A stretch of 64,000 nucleotides of DNA from Sinomonas terrae (GTDB lineage Bacteria; Actinomycetota; Actinomycetes; Actinomycetales; Micrococcaceae). The notes below the pieces were generated by a model. That model did not search any database and was not told the origin of the DNA. It saw only the letters and a list, made by a program, of their open reading frames with translations. The stretch covers positions 1,860,001-1,924,000 of the forward strand of contig NZ_JAKZBV010000001.1 in NCBI RefSeq assembly GCF_022539255.1, written 5' to 3'. This document shows, piece by piece, positions 7,879 to 16,678 of the stretch. A program made the translations under genes and the position numbers. Each line of letters starts with the position of its first letter. The stretch's first letter is position 1.

Positions 7879-9222
7879 CTAGTGCGCGACGGCCGTCGCG
7901 GAGGCGTCGTCCTCGGAGGCCGCTCGCCCGGCGCCCCCGCGGCGGGCGAGCACCACCATGAGGACCGCGGAGAGGACCATGAACCCGCCGACCACGGACA
8001 TCGGGACGAGGTAGCCTCCGGTCCAGTCCTTGAGCGCACCGGTGACGTACCCGGCGGCAAAGCCGGCGATGTTGCCCACCGTGTTGATCAGCGCGATGCC
8101 TGCGGCCGCCGCAGCCCCTGTGAGGAACTGCGTCGGGACGGTCCAGAAGTTCGGCAGGGCCGCGAAGATCGCACACGCGGTCACGGTGATGACGGCGACC
8201 GTCGCGGCCGGGTTGTTCGTCGCCAGGGCGAGGGGGATGCTCACGCCGCCGACGGCGGCCGGGACCGCGATGTGCCAGGTCCTGACGCCGCGGCGTGTGG
8301 CGTCCCGGGACCAGAGCCAGAGCACGACGGCGGCGGGGAGGTACGGGATCGTGGTGATGAGCCCCTGCTGGAAGACGTCGAACCTGGTGCCGAACTGGGC
8401 CTCGAAGCCCTTGATGATCGTCGGCAGGAAGAACCCGAGCGCGTAGAGGCCGTAGATGAAGCCGAAGTAGATGAGGGAGAGGGTCCACACGCGGCCGTTG
8501 CCGAGTGCCTTCCATGCGCTGACGTGCTGGCCCGCGGTCGAGGTCTTCGCCTCCTTGGCGAGCGTGGCCGTGAGCCATTCCTTCTCGGCGGGCGTGAGCC
8601 ACTTGGCCTGGCCCGGCCTGTCGGAGAGGAAGAACCAGCACAGGACGCCGATGGCGATCGCCGGGAGCGAGACGGCGAGGTACATGAAGCGCCAGCCCTC
8701 GAGGCCGAAGACGCCGTGCTGCATGAGCGCGCCGGCCAGCGGCGCGCCGATCACGGTCGTCAGCGGCTGGGCCAGGTAGAACAGGGCGAGGATCCTGCTC
8801 CGGTGCTTCGCGGGGACCCAGAGGCTCAGGAACAGGATGGCCCCGGGGAAGAAGCCGGCCTCGGCGACGCCGAGCGCGAAGCGCAGGAGGTACAGGCCCT
8901 CCGAGTTGGGCACCCACGTGAAGAGGGCGGCCACGATGCCCCAGCTGACCATGATGCGTGCCAGCCAGCGGCGGGCGCCGAACCGGTGGAGCGCGAGGTT
9001 GCTGGGCACCTCGAGCAGGATGTAGCCGATGAAGAACACGCCCGAGGCGAATCCGAACTGCGCGGCTGAGAGGGCGAGGTCGTGGTTCATCCCGTTGGGG
9101 CCGGCGAAGGAGATCGCCGTCCTGTCGAGGTAGTTGATGAAGAACATCAGCGCCACGAAGGGCACGAGGCGGAGGGCGACCTTCTTGACGGCCGACCGCT
9201 CCACGGAAGTGGGGGTGTCCAC
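7879..9222 (-). CDS. MFS transporter, anion/aldonate-type (candidate apionate carrier)
   Basis: 447-residue major facilitator with about 12 hydrophobic segments. The first helix region MFFINYLDRTAISFAGPNG and the motif GVAEAGFFPG after helix 4 are typical of the anion:cation symporter (ACS) group that carries aldonates, galactonate, tartrate and similar acids with protons. As first gene of the operon ending in apnO, it is a good candidate importer for D-apionate or a related sugar acid. The start is GTG 9222, with AGGAG five bases upstream. The shared 207-bp intergenic region with the divergent ABC operon contains the CAACCGGTTG operator, so both directions are probably under one regulator. 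Confidence 0.88.
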   Translation of the reverse strand: MDTPTSVERSAVKKVALRLVPFVALMFFINYLDRTAISFAGPNGMNHDLALSAAQFGFASGVFFIGYILLEVPSNLALHRFGARRWLARIMVSWGIVAALFTWVPNSEGLYLLRFALGVAEAGFFPGAILFLSLWVPAKHRSRILALFYLAQPLTTVIGAPLAGALMQHGVFGLEGWRFMYLAVSLPAIAIGVLCWFFLSDRPGQAKWLTPAEKEWLTATLAKEAKTSTAGQHVSAWKALGNGRVWTLSLIYFGFIYGLYALGFFLPTIIKGFEAQFGTRFDVFQQGLITTIPYLPAAVVLWLWSRDATRRGVRTWHIAVPAAVGGVSIPLALATNNPAATVAVITVTACAIFAALPNFWTVPTQFLTGAAAAAGIALINTVGNIAGFAAGYVTGALKDWTGGYLVPMSVVGGFMVLSAVLMVVLARRGGAGRAASEDDASATAVAH

Positions 9223-9297
9223 ACTGACTCCTGGGAACTGGTCTGGGGGCTGCTCGTCGAACTGCCTCCATCCAAGGTAGGCGGAAGGTTCGGATTG

Positions 9298-9309
9298 GTC
9301 AACCGGTTG
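9298..9309. promoter_or_regulatory. shared operator GTCAACCGGTTG (LacI-type candidate)
   Basis: The core CAACCGGTTG (9300-9309) is a perfect 10-bp palindrome with a central CG, the usual centre of LacI-family operators. The same 12 bases occur, inverted, at 15158-15169. Here it lies between two divergent operons and its right-hand TTG forms the first half of the candidate -35 box of the ABC operon. A weaker match (CAACCGGCTA) lies at 20333 and a half-site (CAACCGG) at 23680, ahead of the two regulator genes. Confidence 0.6.
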
Positions 9310-9336
9310 CTTGGGATGGGAAAGTGTGGTGATACT
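9307..9336 (+). promoter_or_regulatory. candidate promoter of the ribose-type ABC operon
   Basis: TTGCTT at 9307-9312 and GATACT at 9331-9336 are separated by 18 bases and lie about 95 bases before the first start codon. The operator overlaps the -35 box. Just past the -10 there is also an 11-base palindrome CTGGTCACCAG (9335-9345). This is a visual match to sigma-70-type promoters, not a measured start. Confidence 0.4.
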
Positions 9337-9429
9337 GGTCACCAGCTCCAGAGGCCCGGCGAACCATCGCCTGCTCCAGCGCGGCCCTCGGAAACCACTT
9401 CCCCCACGTCCAGTCGAAGGAGATTCGGA

Positions 9430-10527
9430 ATGCGCAAGACTGTGCGGTTCGCAGCCACGGCGGGCATCGCGGCGCTCATGGCCGCGGGCTTGGCCGCATG
9501 CGGCCAGGGAGGGTCGAACGGGGCCTCGGGCGGCAGTGCCGGGGCGAGCGGGCCGCCTACCGTCGCCCTGTCGAACGCCTACATCGGCAACTCCTGGCGT
9601 CAGTCGATGATCGACGACTTCCAGAACGCGGCCAAGCAGGCCCAGGCTGCCGGGACGATCAAGAGCTTCACGGTTGCCAACGCCCCCGGCAACAACTCGG
9701 CCACCGACCAGATCTCCCAGATCAAGACCGTCCTGCTCTCGAAGCCGGACATCCTCCTGATCGACCCGGCATCCCCCACCGCGCTGGTTCCCGTGATCAA
9801 CCAGGCGTGCAACATGGGGGTGAAGGTCGTGGTCTTCGACAGCGGCATCGGTTCTGACGCCAAGTGCGCCTACGTGGTGACGGACAGCTTCACGCAGTGG
9901 GCGAAGACGGCCACCGAGGCGGTGGCGAAGGGCATGGGCGGCAAGGGCAACCTGCTGATCTCGCGCGGGGTCGTGGGCTCGGCCCCCGAGGCCGAGTACT
10001 ACGCGGAGCAGAAGGACGTCCTGAAGGGCTACCCGGGCATCAAGGTCGTCGGGACCGACACCGGGTACTGCAGCAGCGCCGAGGCCCAGAAGGCGGTGCT
10101 CGGGATGATCGCCAGCCTTCCCAAGGTCGACGGCGTCGCCGGCTGCGGCGACGGGTTCGGCATCGCCCAGGCATTCGCCTCCGCCGGCCGGCCGATTCCC
10201 GCGGTGACCTTCGAGCCCAGCGGCCAGGCGCTGCGCTACTGGAAGGGCAACCAGGTCGGGGCAGGATCGGTGGCGATCATGTCCGACCCGGGCGAGTCCG
10301 TCGCCGCCCTGTACACCGCCCTGGACATCTACCACGGCAAGGACGTCAGCAAGACCACGACATTCCCCTCCGTGGAGATCACCCAGCAGACCCGCGACCA
10401 GTGGCTGAAGGTCGTCGGCCAGGACCAGATCGCCTCCTGGCAGTGGACCCAGCAGCTCGTCGACCAGCAGATCGCCCTGTCCAAGCAGGGCGACCAGTTG
10501 GTCGCCCCGCCCATCCCCACCAACTAG
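9430..10527 (+). CDS. sugar ABC transporter substrate-binding lipoprotein (ribose/CUT2 type)
   Basis: 365 residues. The N-terminus is a lipoprotein signal: RK, a hydrophobic stretch, then GLAACGQG with the lipobox Cys near residue 24, so the protein is anchored outside the membrane. The mature part is a periplasmic-binding-protein type I fold (ALSNAYIGNSWRQSM, then DQISQIKTVLLSKPDILLID), as in ribose, xylose and galactose binders. It should deliver a monosaccharide to the permeases encoded next. ATG 9430 is seven bases after AAGGAG. It is the first gene of a four- or five-gene operon facing the apionate operon, so D-apiose or a related branched sugar is the inferred ligand; the sequence alone does not prove it. 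Confidence 0.9.
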   Translation: MRKTVRFAATAGIAALMAAGLAACGQGGSNGASGGSAGASGPPTVALSNAYIGNSWRQSMIDDFQNAAKQAQAAGTIKSFTVANAPGNNSATDQISQIKTVLLSKPDILLIDPASPTALVPVINQACNMGVKVVVFDSGIGSDAKCAYVVTDSFTQWAKTATEAVAKGMGGKGNLLISRGVVGSAPEAEYYAEQKDVLKGYPGIKVVGTDTGYCSSAEAQKAVLGMIASLPKVDGVAGCGDGFGIAQAFASAGRPIPAVTFEPSGQALRYWKGNQVGAGSVAIMSDPGESVAALYTALDIYHGKDVSKTTTFPSVEITQQTRDQWLKVVGQDQIASWQWTQQLVDQQIALSKQGDQLVAPPIPTN

Positions 10528-10550
10528 AGAGCCTACGAAGAAGAGGCACC

Positions 10551-12065
10551 ATGTCCATGGCCAGAGACACCAGCACAGGAGCCCGGTCGGCCGCCCATGC
10601 CGCCGCAGGCCCCCGAAAGACGGACGAGCCCGTCATCCGCATCAGCGCGGCAGTCAAACGCTACGGCCCGACCCTGGCGCTGAACGGCGTCGACCTCGAG
10701 GTCGCCCCCGGCGAGATCCTCGGCGTCGTCGGGCACAACGGAGCCGGCAAGAGCACCCTGATGAGGGTCATCAGCGGCATCGAAGCAGCCGATTCCGGCA
10801 GCGTGAAGGTCGGCGGCAAGCCCCGCCGCGCCCGCGAGGGCTTCGCATGCGTGCGGATGGCCTACCAGGAGACCTCGCTGGCCCCCGAGCTGACGGTCGC
10901 CCAGAACATCTACCTCTCCAGCGCCTCGATGCTCCCGGGCCTCGGCTGGCGGCAGGCAGCGGCAGGGAAGGCGGTCGCAGCGCTCGACGAGATCTTCCCC
11001 GGCCACGGCGTCCACCCCGGGGACTACGTCGACAGCCTCTCCATCGGCGCACGGCAGATGGTCGAGATCGCCCGCGCCGTCGTCGCCGAGGACCTGAGGG
11101 TGCTCATCCTCGACGAGCCGACCGAGTCGCTGACCCGCGAATCCGCCGATGCCCTGTACGCCTACGTCCGGCGCATCGCAGCGGACGGCGTCGCGGTCGT
11201 GCTGGTCTCGCACCGCCTCAACGAGGTGCTCTCGGTCTGCCACCGGGTCGCGGTCCTGAAGGACGGTGCGGTGGTCTCCGAGCACGACGCGGCCTCGATC
11301 GACGAGAGCGGCCTGTTCGCAGAGATGGGCGGGGACATCGAGGCCCGCCACATCGTCCGCCGTGCCAGCACAGCCGCGACCGGAGACCCCACGGTACGGG
11401 TGCCCGTGACCACGGTGCAGGGGGCCGCGGCCGAGATCGTCGCCCGCCCCGGGGAGGTGATCGGGCTGGCCGGCATCGCGGGCCAGGGCCAGGAGGAGAT
11501 CCTCGAACGCCTCTGGCGCGGGAGCCGCGGCGTCCGCATCGGCCGCCGCCGCGCGTACGTCCCGGGGGACCGGCAGCGCTCCGGGATCCTTCCGCTGTGG
11601 GACGTCGCCGGGAACCTCACCATCTCGGCCATGAGGCTGTACTCCAAGGCCGGCGTGCGTTCGCCCGGCCAGGAGGCGGGCCTGGTCGGCAGATGGGTCG
11701 ACCGGCTCGCCATCCGCGGCGGGGCGCACGCCGCGATCACGAGCCTGAGCGGGGGCAACCAGCAGAAGGTGATCGTCTCGCGCGCCTTCGCCTCGGACGC
11801 GGACACCATCCTGCTGGACGATCCCTTCCGGGGCGTCGACGTGCACACCAAGGCCGACCTGTACGGGCTCATCCGCGACGAGGCCGAACGAGGCCGCACC
11901 ATCATCTGGTACTCGAGCGAGAACACCGAGATGGCCCACTGCGACCGCGTCTACGTCCTGCGGGCCGGCCGGCTCGCCGGAGAGCTCGTCGGGGACGACA
12001 TCGACGAAGACCGCATCATCGCCATGTCCTTCGCCGTCAAGGAAGATGCAAAGGAGACAGCATGA
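10551..12065 (+). CDS. sugar ABC transporter ATP-binding protein (two ATPase domains)
   Basis: 504 residues with two tandem nucleotide-binding domains as in RbsA/XylG. Domain 1 has Walker A GHNGAGKST near residue 65, a weak signature region (SLSIGARQMVEIARA) and Walker B LRVLILDEPTE. Domain 2 has a degenerate Walker A (GIAGQGQEE), a good signature SLSGGNQQKV and DTILLDDPFRG. Asymmetric domains of this kind are normal in CUT2 importers. It sits in the cytoplasm and powers the two permeases that follow. It starts 23 bases after the binding-protein gene and its stop overlaps the next start (ATGA). Confidence 0.92.
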   Translation: MSMARDTSTGARSAAHAAAGPRKTDEPVIRISAAVKRYGPTLALNGVDLEVAPGEILGVVGHNGAGKSTLMRVISGIEAADSGSVKVGGKPRRAREGFACVRMAYQETSLAPELTVAQNIYLSSASMLPGLGWRQAAAGKAVAALDEIFPGHGVHPGDYVDSLSIGARQMVEIARAVVAEDLRVLILDEPTESLTRESADALYAYVRRIAADGVAVVLVSHRLNEVLSVCHRVAVLKDGAVVSEHDAASIDESGLFAEMGGDIEARHIVRRASTAATGDPTVRVPVTTVQGAAAEIVARPGEVIGLAGIAGQGQEEILERLWRGSRGVRIGRRRAYVPGDRQRSGILPLWDVAGNLTISAMRLYSKAGVRSPGQEAGLVGRWVDRLAIRGGAHAAITSLSGGNQQKVIVSRAFASDADTILLDDPFRGVDVHTKADLYGLIRDEAERGRTIIWYSSENTEMAHCDRVYVLRAGRLAGELVGDDIDEDRIIAMSFAVKEDAKETA

Positions 12066-13051
12066 CCGCCCAGCAGCTCACCGCCCCGCCCGCACGGGTG
12101 CTCAAGACCAGGGTGGCGCTCCCGAAGGGGACGGCGTACCGGCTCGCCCCCGCCGGGACGACCGTCGTCGCCCTGGCCGCGATCATGGTCGCGTGCGGGG
12201 CCATCCAGCCGAACGTCTGGTCCGTGGACGGGCTCTCCCTCGTCTTCTCCTCGATCGTGCCGCTCGTGCTGGCCGCCCTGGCCCAGATGGTCATGATGTC
12301 CATCGGCGACATCGACCTGAGCATCGGCGCGTTCGTCGGGCTGGTCACAGCCGTCAGTGCAACCCTCCTGGCGACCTCGCCGCTGCTCGGCCTCCTGGTC
12401 CTCGTCGGCCTCGTCGCCGGCTACGCCGTCCTCGGAGCCCTCGTGCAGCTGCGCGGCGTCCCCTCCCTGGTCGCAACCCTCGGAGCGTCGTTCATCTGGC
12501 TCGGCATCGGCCTGTTCCTCCTGCCCACGCCGGGCGGGATCGCCCCCGGGTGGCTCTCGGACTACAGCCTCTGGTCCCTGCCCCTCATCCCCGTGCCGGT
12601 CTTCGTCGCCGTCGTGCTCACAGCCGGTGTCTGGGCGCTGACCCAGCGGACCGGGACCGGCGTGAAGTTCCGCGCCCTCGGCAGCAACCCAACCGCCCTC
12701 CTCCGCGGCGGCAGCTCCACCCTCGCAGTGCGCGTCGGGGCGTACACCGCCGTGGGCGTCCTCGGCGTGCTCGCCGGACTGTCCCTGACCTCCCAGATCG
12801 GCGGCGGAGACCCCAACTCCGCCAACGGCTACACCATGATCAGCGTCGCCGCGGTCATCCTCGGCGGAGGAACGTTCTCGGGCGGACGGGCCGTCGCCTG
12901 GGGAACCCTCTTCGGCGCCGCCACCCTGGGCATGCTCACCGTCCTTCTGAGCCTGCTCAACCTCTCCTCGAACATCCAGCCGGCCATCCAGGGCCTCATC
13001 GTCATCGCCGCCCTGGCCGGACGCCGCCTGGTGGAAAGGATCGCCAAATGA
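12062..13051 (+). CDS. sugar ABC transporter permease 1 (CUT2)
   Basis: 329-residue integral membrane protein of the RbsC/BPD_transp_2 family with about eight to ten hydrophobic segments. The motif MSIGDIDLSIGAFVGL, followed by the late VAAVILGGGTFSGGRA, is diagnostic for CUT2 permeases. It overlaps the ATPase stop and the next permease start by four bases each, so the three are translated as a unit. The protein would pair with the second permease to form a heterodimeric channel. Confidence 0.92.
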   Translation: MTAQQLTAPPARVLKTRVALPKGTAYRLAPAGTTVVALAAIMVACGAIQPNVWSVDGLSLVFSSIVPLVLAALAQMVMMSIGDIDLSIGAFVGLVTAVSATLLATSPLLGLLVLVGLVAGYAVLGALVQLRGVPSLVATLGASFIWLGIGLFLLPTPGGIAPGWLSDYSLWSLPLIPVPVFVAVVLTAGVWALTQRTGTGVKFRALGSNPTALLRGGSSTLAVRVGAYTAVGVLGVLAGLSLTSQIGGGDPNSANGYTMISVAAVILGGGTFSGGRAVAWGTLFGAATLGMLTVLLSLLNLSSNIQPAIQGLIVIAALAGRRLVERIAK

Positions 13052-14067
13052 AGCTCCTGAACCGTGCCCTGCCGCCCTGGACGTGGTCCTTCGCCTTCGC
13101 AGCGGTCGTCTTCGTCCTCACCGTGTTCCTCGCCGGACGTGGAGGCGGCTCGACCCTCTCGTTCGCCTTCGCCCTCGCCCCCTACCTGGTGCTCGTGGGC
13201 ATCGGCCAGATGCTCGTCATCAGCGCAGGCGCCGGCAACATCGACCTCTCCGTCGGCCAGGTCCTCTCCCTGGCCGGGTTCACGGCGATCAGCGCCACGG
13301 ACAGCGCCGGCTCCTGGCTGATCGGACTGCTGGCCGGCGTCGCCACAGGCCTGGGCATCGCCGTCATCAGCGTCATCGCGATCACACTGGTCAGGATGCC
13401 CCCGCTCGTGGCCACCCTGGCATCGGGGCTGATCGCGACAGCGTTCACCCAGACGCTGGGCAACAACTTCCAGGGCGGTCCGTCCCCGGCCCTGCACGGT
13501 TTCCTGAACTGGGCGCCGGGGGGCGTCCCCGTCTTCGCCCTCTGCCTCGTCGCCTTCTCGGTCCTGGTCGTGCTCGTGCTGCACCGCACGACCTACGGGC
13601 GCTCGCTCCTGGCTGTTGGCCAGTCCCGCCGCGCGGCCGAATACGCGGGCGTGCGCTCCTGGCAGACAGTGGCCGTCGCCTACCTCACCAGCGGCGCCCT
13701 CGCAGGGCTCGCCGGGGCGCTGCTCTCCTCCTACATCGCCCCCACCATCGACCTGGGCAACGACTACCTCCTCGACTCGATCGCCGTTGTCGTCATCGGC
13801 GGGACCCTGATCTCGGGGGGCCGTGCCGTCCCCACCGGCGTGTGGGGCGGGGCCCTGTTCTTCATCCTGCTCGATGGCCTGCTCAACCTGCTCGGCTGGA
13901 GCCTGGCCGGCCAGGACGTCCTCAAGGGCCTGCTCCTGCTGGCCGTGCTCTTCCTGGCCGGAGGAGTCGGCCTCAAGCGAACGGGGCGCCCGAAGGCGGC
14001 GCCGGCAACAGACCCGGCAGCAGACACCGCGTCAGCAGGCCTCGGAGAGCGCTCGGTTGGGCTCTGA
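13048..14067 (+). CDS. sugar ABC transporter permease 2 (CUT2)
   Basis: 339-residue membrane protein of the same family as its upstream neighbour, with SAGAGNIDLSVGQVLSLAG in the first conserved loop and VVIGGTLISGGRAVPTG in the last. The C-terminal tail after the last helix (about 35 residues, rich in Ala, Pro and Thr) is cytoplasmic and has no recognised domain. It begins with an ATGA overlap and ends inside the start region of the SMP-30 gene, so the lactonase is probably co-translated with the importer. Confidence 0.92.
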   Translation: MKLLNRALPPWTWSFAFAAVVFVLTVFLAGRGGGSTLSFAFALAPYLVLVGIGQMLVISAGAGNIDLSVGQVLSLAGFTAISATDSAGSWLIGLLAGVATGLGIAVISVIAITLVRMPPLVATLASGLIATAFTQTLGNNFQGGPSPALHGFLNWAPGGVPVFALCLVAFSVLVVLVLHRTTYGRSLLAVGQSRRAAEYAGVRSWQTVAVAYLTSGALAGLAGALLSSYIAPTIDLGNDYLLDSIAVVVIGGTLISGGRAVPTGVWGGALFFILLDGLLNLLGWSLAGQDVLKGLLLLAVLFLAGGVGLKRTGRPKAAPATDPAADTASAGLGERSVGL

Positions 14068-15016
14068 GGCACCCCCCAGGCAGGGGGCTTCCAAGGCAGC
14101 AGAACACTGGTCGGTGGTGGGCCTCGAGGGGCTGGTCGAGCCCAACGCCCTCGTGGAGGAGGTCCACACGGGCGGCAGCTGGTTCGAGGGGCCTACATGG
14201 CTGCCCTGGCGGGGGGCCCTGCGCTGGAGCGACATCCCCGAGGACCGGATACTCGAATACTCGACCCGGACGAACCGGACGACCGTCTATGCCTCCGGCG
14301 TCGAATTCGTCAACGGCCGGACCCTCGACCGCGACGGCAGCGTCGTCCAGTGCTCGCACGGCCGACGCAGGGTCGAGCGGGACCGGGACGGCACAGTCAC
14401 CGAGATCGTCGGCACCTGGTCGGGCCACCGCCTGAACTCCCCGAACGACGTGGTCATCGCACCCGATGGTGCGATCTGGTTCACCGACCCCTTCTACGGG
14501 ATCACCCAGCCGAACGAGGGCCACCCCGGAGACCTCGAGTACGGGGACCAGTGGGTCTTCCGGGTAGACCCCGTGACAGGGGACGCCGTCCCGGTGGTCA
14601 CCGATGTCGAGGAGCCCAACGGCCTGGCGTTCTCGCCAGACGGGAACGTCTTCTACGTGGCGGACTCCTCGGCCATACGGAAGCCCTCCGGCGTGGGAAA
14701 CAGATGGATCCGGGCCTACGACGTCGTCGACGGCCGACGCTGCAAGAACGGCCGTGTCTTCGCAGCCATCGACCACGGCGTGGCGGACGGCATCGCCGTG
14801 GACGACCTCGGGAACGTGTGGTCCTCGAGCTTCTCGGGAGTGCGCGTCTTCAGCCCGCGAGGAGAGCTGCTCGGCCGCATCCTGCTCCCGCAGATCGTCG
14901 GCAACCTCTGCTTCGGGGGCCCAGACGGCCATGACCTGTGGATCGCCGCAACCGACCGCATCCTCCGGCTCAGGACCCTCCGCACCGACGCCTGGGCCGC
15001 AGCGACCCGAGCCTGA
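14057..15016 (+). CDS. SMP-30/gluconolactonase-family lactonase
   Basis: About 319-residue six-bladed beta-propeller of the SMP-30/gluconolactonase/LRE family. The metal-site residues are recognisable: Glu in SWFEGPTWLPW, Asn in LNSPNDVVIAPDG, Asn in EEPNGLAFSPDG and Asp in GVADGIAVDDLGNVW. Such enzymes hydrolyse sugar lactones to acids in the cytoplasm. Being the last gene of the importer operon, it is a plausible hydrolase for apionolactone or another aldonolactone, in parallel with ApnL at 21157. TTG 14057 is chosen because GGAGAG lies seven bases upstream and the gene then overlaps the permease; GTG 14114, close to where family homology begins, is the main alternative. Confidence 0.85.
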   Translation: MGSEAPPRQGASKAAEHWSVVGLEGLVEPNALVEEVHTGGSWFEGPTWLPWRGALRWSDIPEDRILEYSTRTNRTTVYASGVEFVNGRTLDRDGSVVQCSHGRRRVERDRDGTVTEIVGTWSGHRLNSPNDVVIAPDGAIWFTDPFYGITQPNEGHPGDLEYGDQWVFRVDPVTGDAVPVVTDVEEPNGLAFSPDGNVFYVADSSAIRKPSGVGNRWIRAYDVVDGRRCKNGRVFAAIDHGVADGIAVDDLGNVWSSSFSGVRVFSPRGELLGRILLPQIVGNLCFGGPDGHDLWIAATDRILRLRTLRTDAWAAATRA

Positions 15017-15157
15017 GCCGCCGTCGTTCCGGCCGGGGTCGGCAGCTGGCAGCAGCGTCGGGAGCCCTTTCGAACTCCAATGGTTCGACTCAATCCCACA
15101 CGGTTCCCGGATGCGGCGAAGACCGCCTCGAAGCGGGGCGAAAAAAGAAGATCCTTC

Positions 15158-15169
15158 CAACCGGTTGAC
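15158..15169. promoter_or_regulatory. second copy of the shared operator (CAACCGGTTGAC)
   Basis: This is the exact reverse complement of the 12 bases at 9298-9309. Its last three operator bases (TTG) begin the candidate -35 box of the CUT1 operon, the same placement as at the other promoter. A protein bound here would block RNA polymerase, so it should act as a repressor site. The LacI-type regulator at 23746 is the most likely binder. Confidence 0.62.
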
Positions 15170-15194
15170 GAGTGTTATGCATAACACTCATACT
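15165..15194 (+). promoter_or_regulatory. candidate promoter of the CUT1/glycosidase operon
   Basis: TTGACG (15165-15170) and CATACT (15189-15194) are 18 bases apart, about 150 bases before the start at 15344. The -35 overlaps the CAACCGGTTG operator and the spacer is almost completely filled by the 20-bp palindrome at 15170-15189. No other promoter-like pair in this gap looks as good. Confidence 0.5.
15170..15189. promoter_or_regulatory. 20-bp perfect palindrome in the promoter spacer
   Basis: GAGTGTTATGCATAACACTC is identical to its reverse complement over all 20 bases and lies between the -35 and -10 boxes. Unlike the neighbouring site it has TGCA at its centre, so it is probably read by another regulator. 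The FCD-type GntR protein encoded at 20366 in the same cluster is the natural candidate. I found no second copy in the window. Confidence 0.6.
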
Positions 15195-15343
15195 CGATGC
15201 AGCGCCGCAAGTCAGCACTGGAGGACGGGCGGCCCTGGCCGAAGGCCCACGGGGAATCCCCGGCCACCTCGGACTGAGGCGAAAGAGCCTCATTCCCCCC
15301 ACAGATCAAATGTTCCTCACAATCCACGGACAGAGGAGTCCTC

Positions 15344-16678
15344 ATGAGCGAATCGAAAATGTCCCGGCAAGGATTCAGGAGCGTTCTGGCTTCTGATGTG
15401 TCCCGCCGTTCGATGCTGGGAGGCGGCGCAGCAGTCCTGGCTGGGATCGCCCTCAGCGCCTGCACAGGCGGCGGTTCGGGCGGGTCCTCGGGAGGCGGCT
15501 CTGGGAGCGCGCTGACGCTGGCCACCTACGACGACGCCCCGAAGATCCCGGGTTTGAAGGACCAGCTGGCGCAGTTCACCAAGCAGACGGGCATCCAGGT
15601 CAATGTGGACGACCTGCCCGGTTCGGGCGCCGCAGTCTACCCTGGCAAGATCCGCACCGAGCTGGTGGGAGGCAAGGGCCCCGATGTGTTCCGCACCTGG
15701 GGCGGCTCCCTCGGCGGACCATTCGGGACGAGCGGACTCGCGATCGACCTTTCAAAGTACGTCCAGCAGTACGGCTGGGACAAGATCATGCCCTCGAACC
15801 TCATGTCCGGCATGAAGTGGAACGGCACCCAGTACGGCCTTCCCATCTACCAGGCGGCGATCGAGGCGTGGTACTCCAAGACTGCGTTCGAGAAGGCCGG
15901 GATCTCCGCTCCGCCGACCACGTACGACGAGCTCCTCGCCGCCAACGACAAGCTGGTGGCCTCGGGCCAGGTCCCGCTCGCCACCGGCGGGAAGTACGGC
16001 TGGCACCTCATGCGGCTGTTCGAGTACCTGCTCGAGAAGAACGCCGGCCCCGACCAGCACGACCAGCTCCTGGCCGGCAAGGCCAGCTGGGACGACCCTG
16101 TCGTCGTCCAGTCGTTCACGGAGCTCAAGCAGTGGAACGACAAGGGATACCTCCCCAAGGGCGTCATGGCCGTGGACCCCACCCAGGTGGAGAACACCTT
16201 CACGACCGGCCAGTACGCCTACACGATCGCGGGTGCCTGGGTGGACAGCGCGGCGGTGCAGAAGGCCAAGGACCCCTCCGCCTACGGCGTGTTCGAACTC
16301 CCGACCGGCAAGACCCCGGCCCGCCATTCGGGCTTCGTCGAGGGCTACATGATCAGCGCCTCGTCCCAGAACCAGGACGGGGCGGCGAAGCTGATCGACT
16401 TCCTGGCAAAGCCGGCAACGATCAACGCCCTTCAGATCACCAACTCCACGATCACGGCCGCCCAGCCCGACCCGAGCAAGTACCCGCTTTCGGCATCGAA
16501 CGCCAAGCTTGCCGCGTCGCAGCCGTTCTTCACGATCCAGGACCAGGCCTTCCCGCCGTCTCTTGCGGACCAGTACTTCCAGGTCCAGAGCCAGGTGGTC
16601 CAGGGCCAGATGACGCCGGCGGCTGCTGCCAAGCAGATGCAGTCGGTCGTCCCGAACGGGCTGAAGCAGCAGCAGTGA
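15344..16678 (+). CDS. extracellular sugar-binding lipoprotein (CUT1, family 1)
   Basis: 444 residues. A twin-arginine-like start (SRRSMLGGGAAVLAG) runs into the lipobox LSACTG, so the protein is exported and lipid-anchored. The mature part is a family 1 solute-binding protein, the type that captures oligosaccharides and glycosides (DVFRTWGGSLGGPF, GLPIYQAAIEAWYSK, AGAWVDSAAV). ATG 15344 has AGAGGAG upstream. It heads an operon with two permeases and a glycosidase that has no signal peptide, implying that an intact glycoside is imported and cleaved inside. No ATPase gene is present, as is usual for CUT1 systems that share a multi-use ATPase (MsiK/MsmX type). Confidence 0.9.
   Translation: MSESKMSRQGFRSVLASDVSRRSMLGGGAAVLAGIALSACTGGGSGGSSGGGSGSALTLATYDDAPKIPGLKDQLAQFTKQTGIQVNVDDLPGSGAAVYPGKIRTELVGGKGPDVFRTWGGSLGGPFGTSGLAIDLSKYVQQYGWDKIMPSNLMSGMKWNGTQYGLPIYQAAIEAWYSKTAFEKAGISAPPTTYDELLAANDKLVASGQVPLATGGKYGWHLMRLFEYLLEKNAGPDQHDQLLAGKASWDDPVVVQSFTELKQWNDKGYLPKGVMAVDPTQVENTFTTGQYAYTIAGAWVDSAAVQKAKDPSAYGVFELPTGKTPARHSGFVEGYMISASSQNQDGAAKLIDFLAKPATINALQITNSTITAAQPDPSKYPLSASNAKLAASQPFFTIQDQAFPPSLADQYFQVQSQVVQGQMTPAAAAKQMQSVVPNGLKQQQ

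Noticed and set aside
6077..9271. 1064-codon frame suggesting an MFS-kinase fusion
   Set aside because: The upstream part is an out-of-frame reading of the transporter gene; lerK has its own AGGAG and ATG at 7822.
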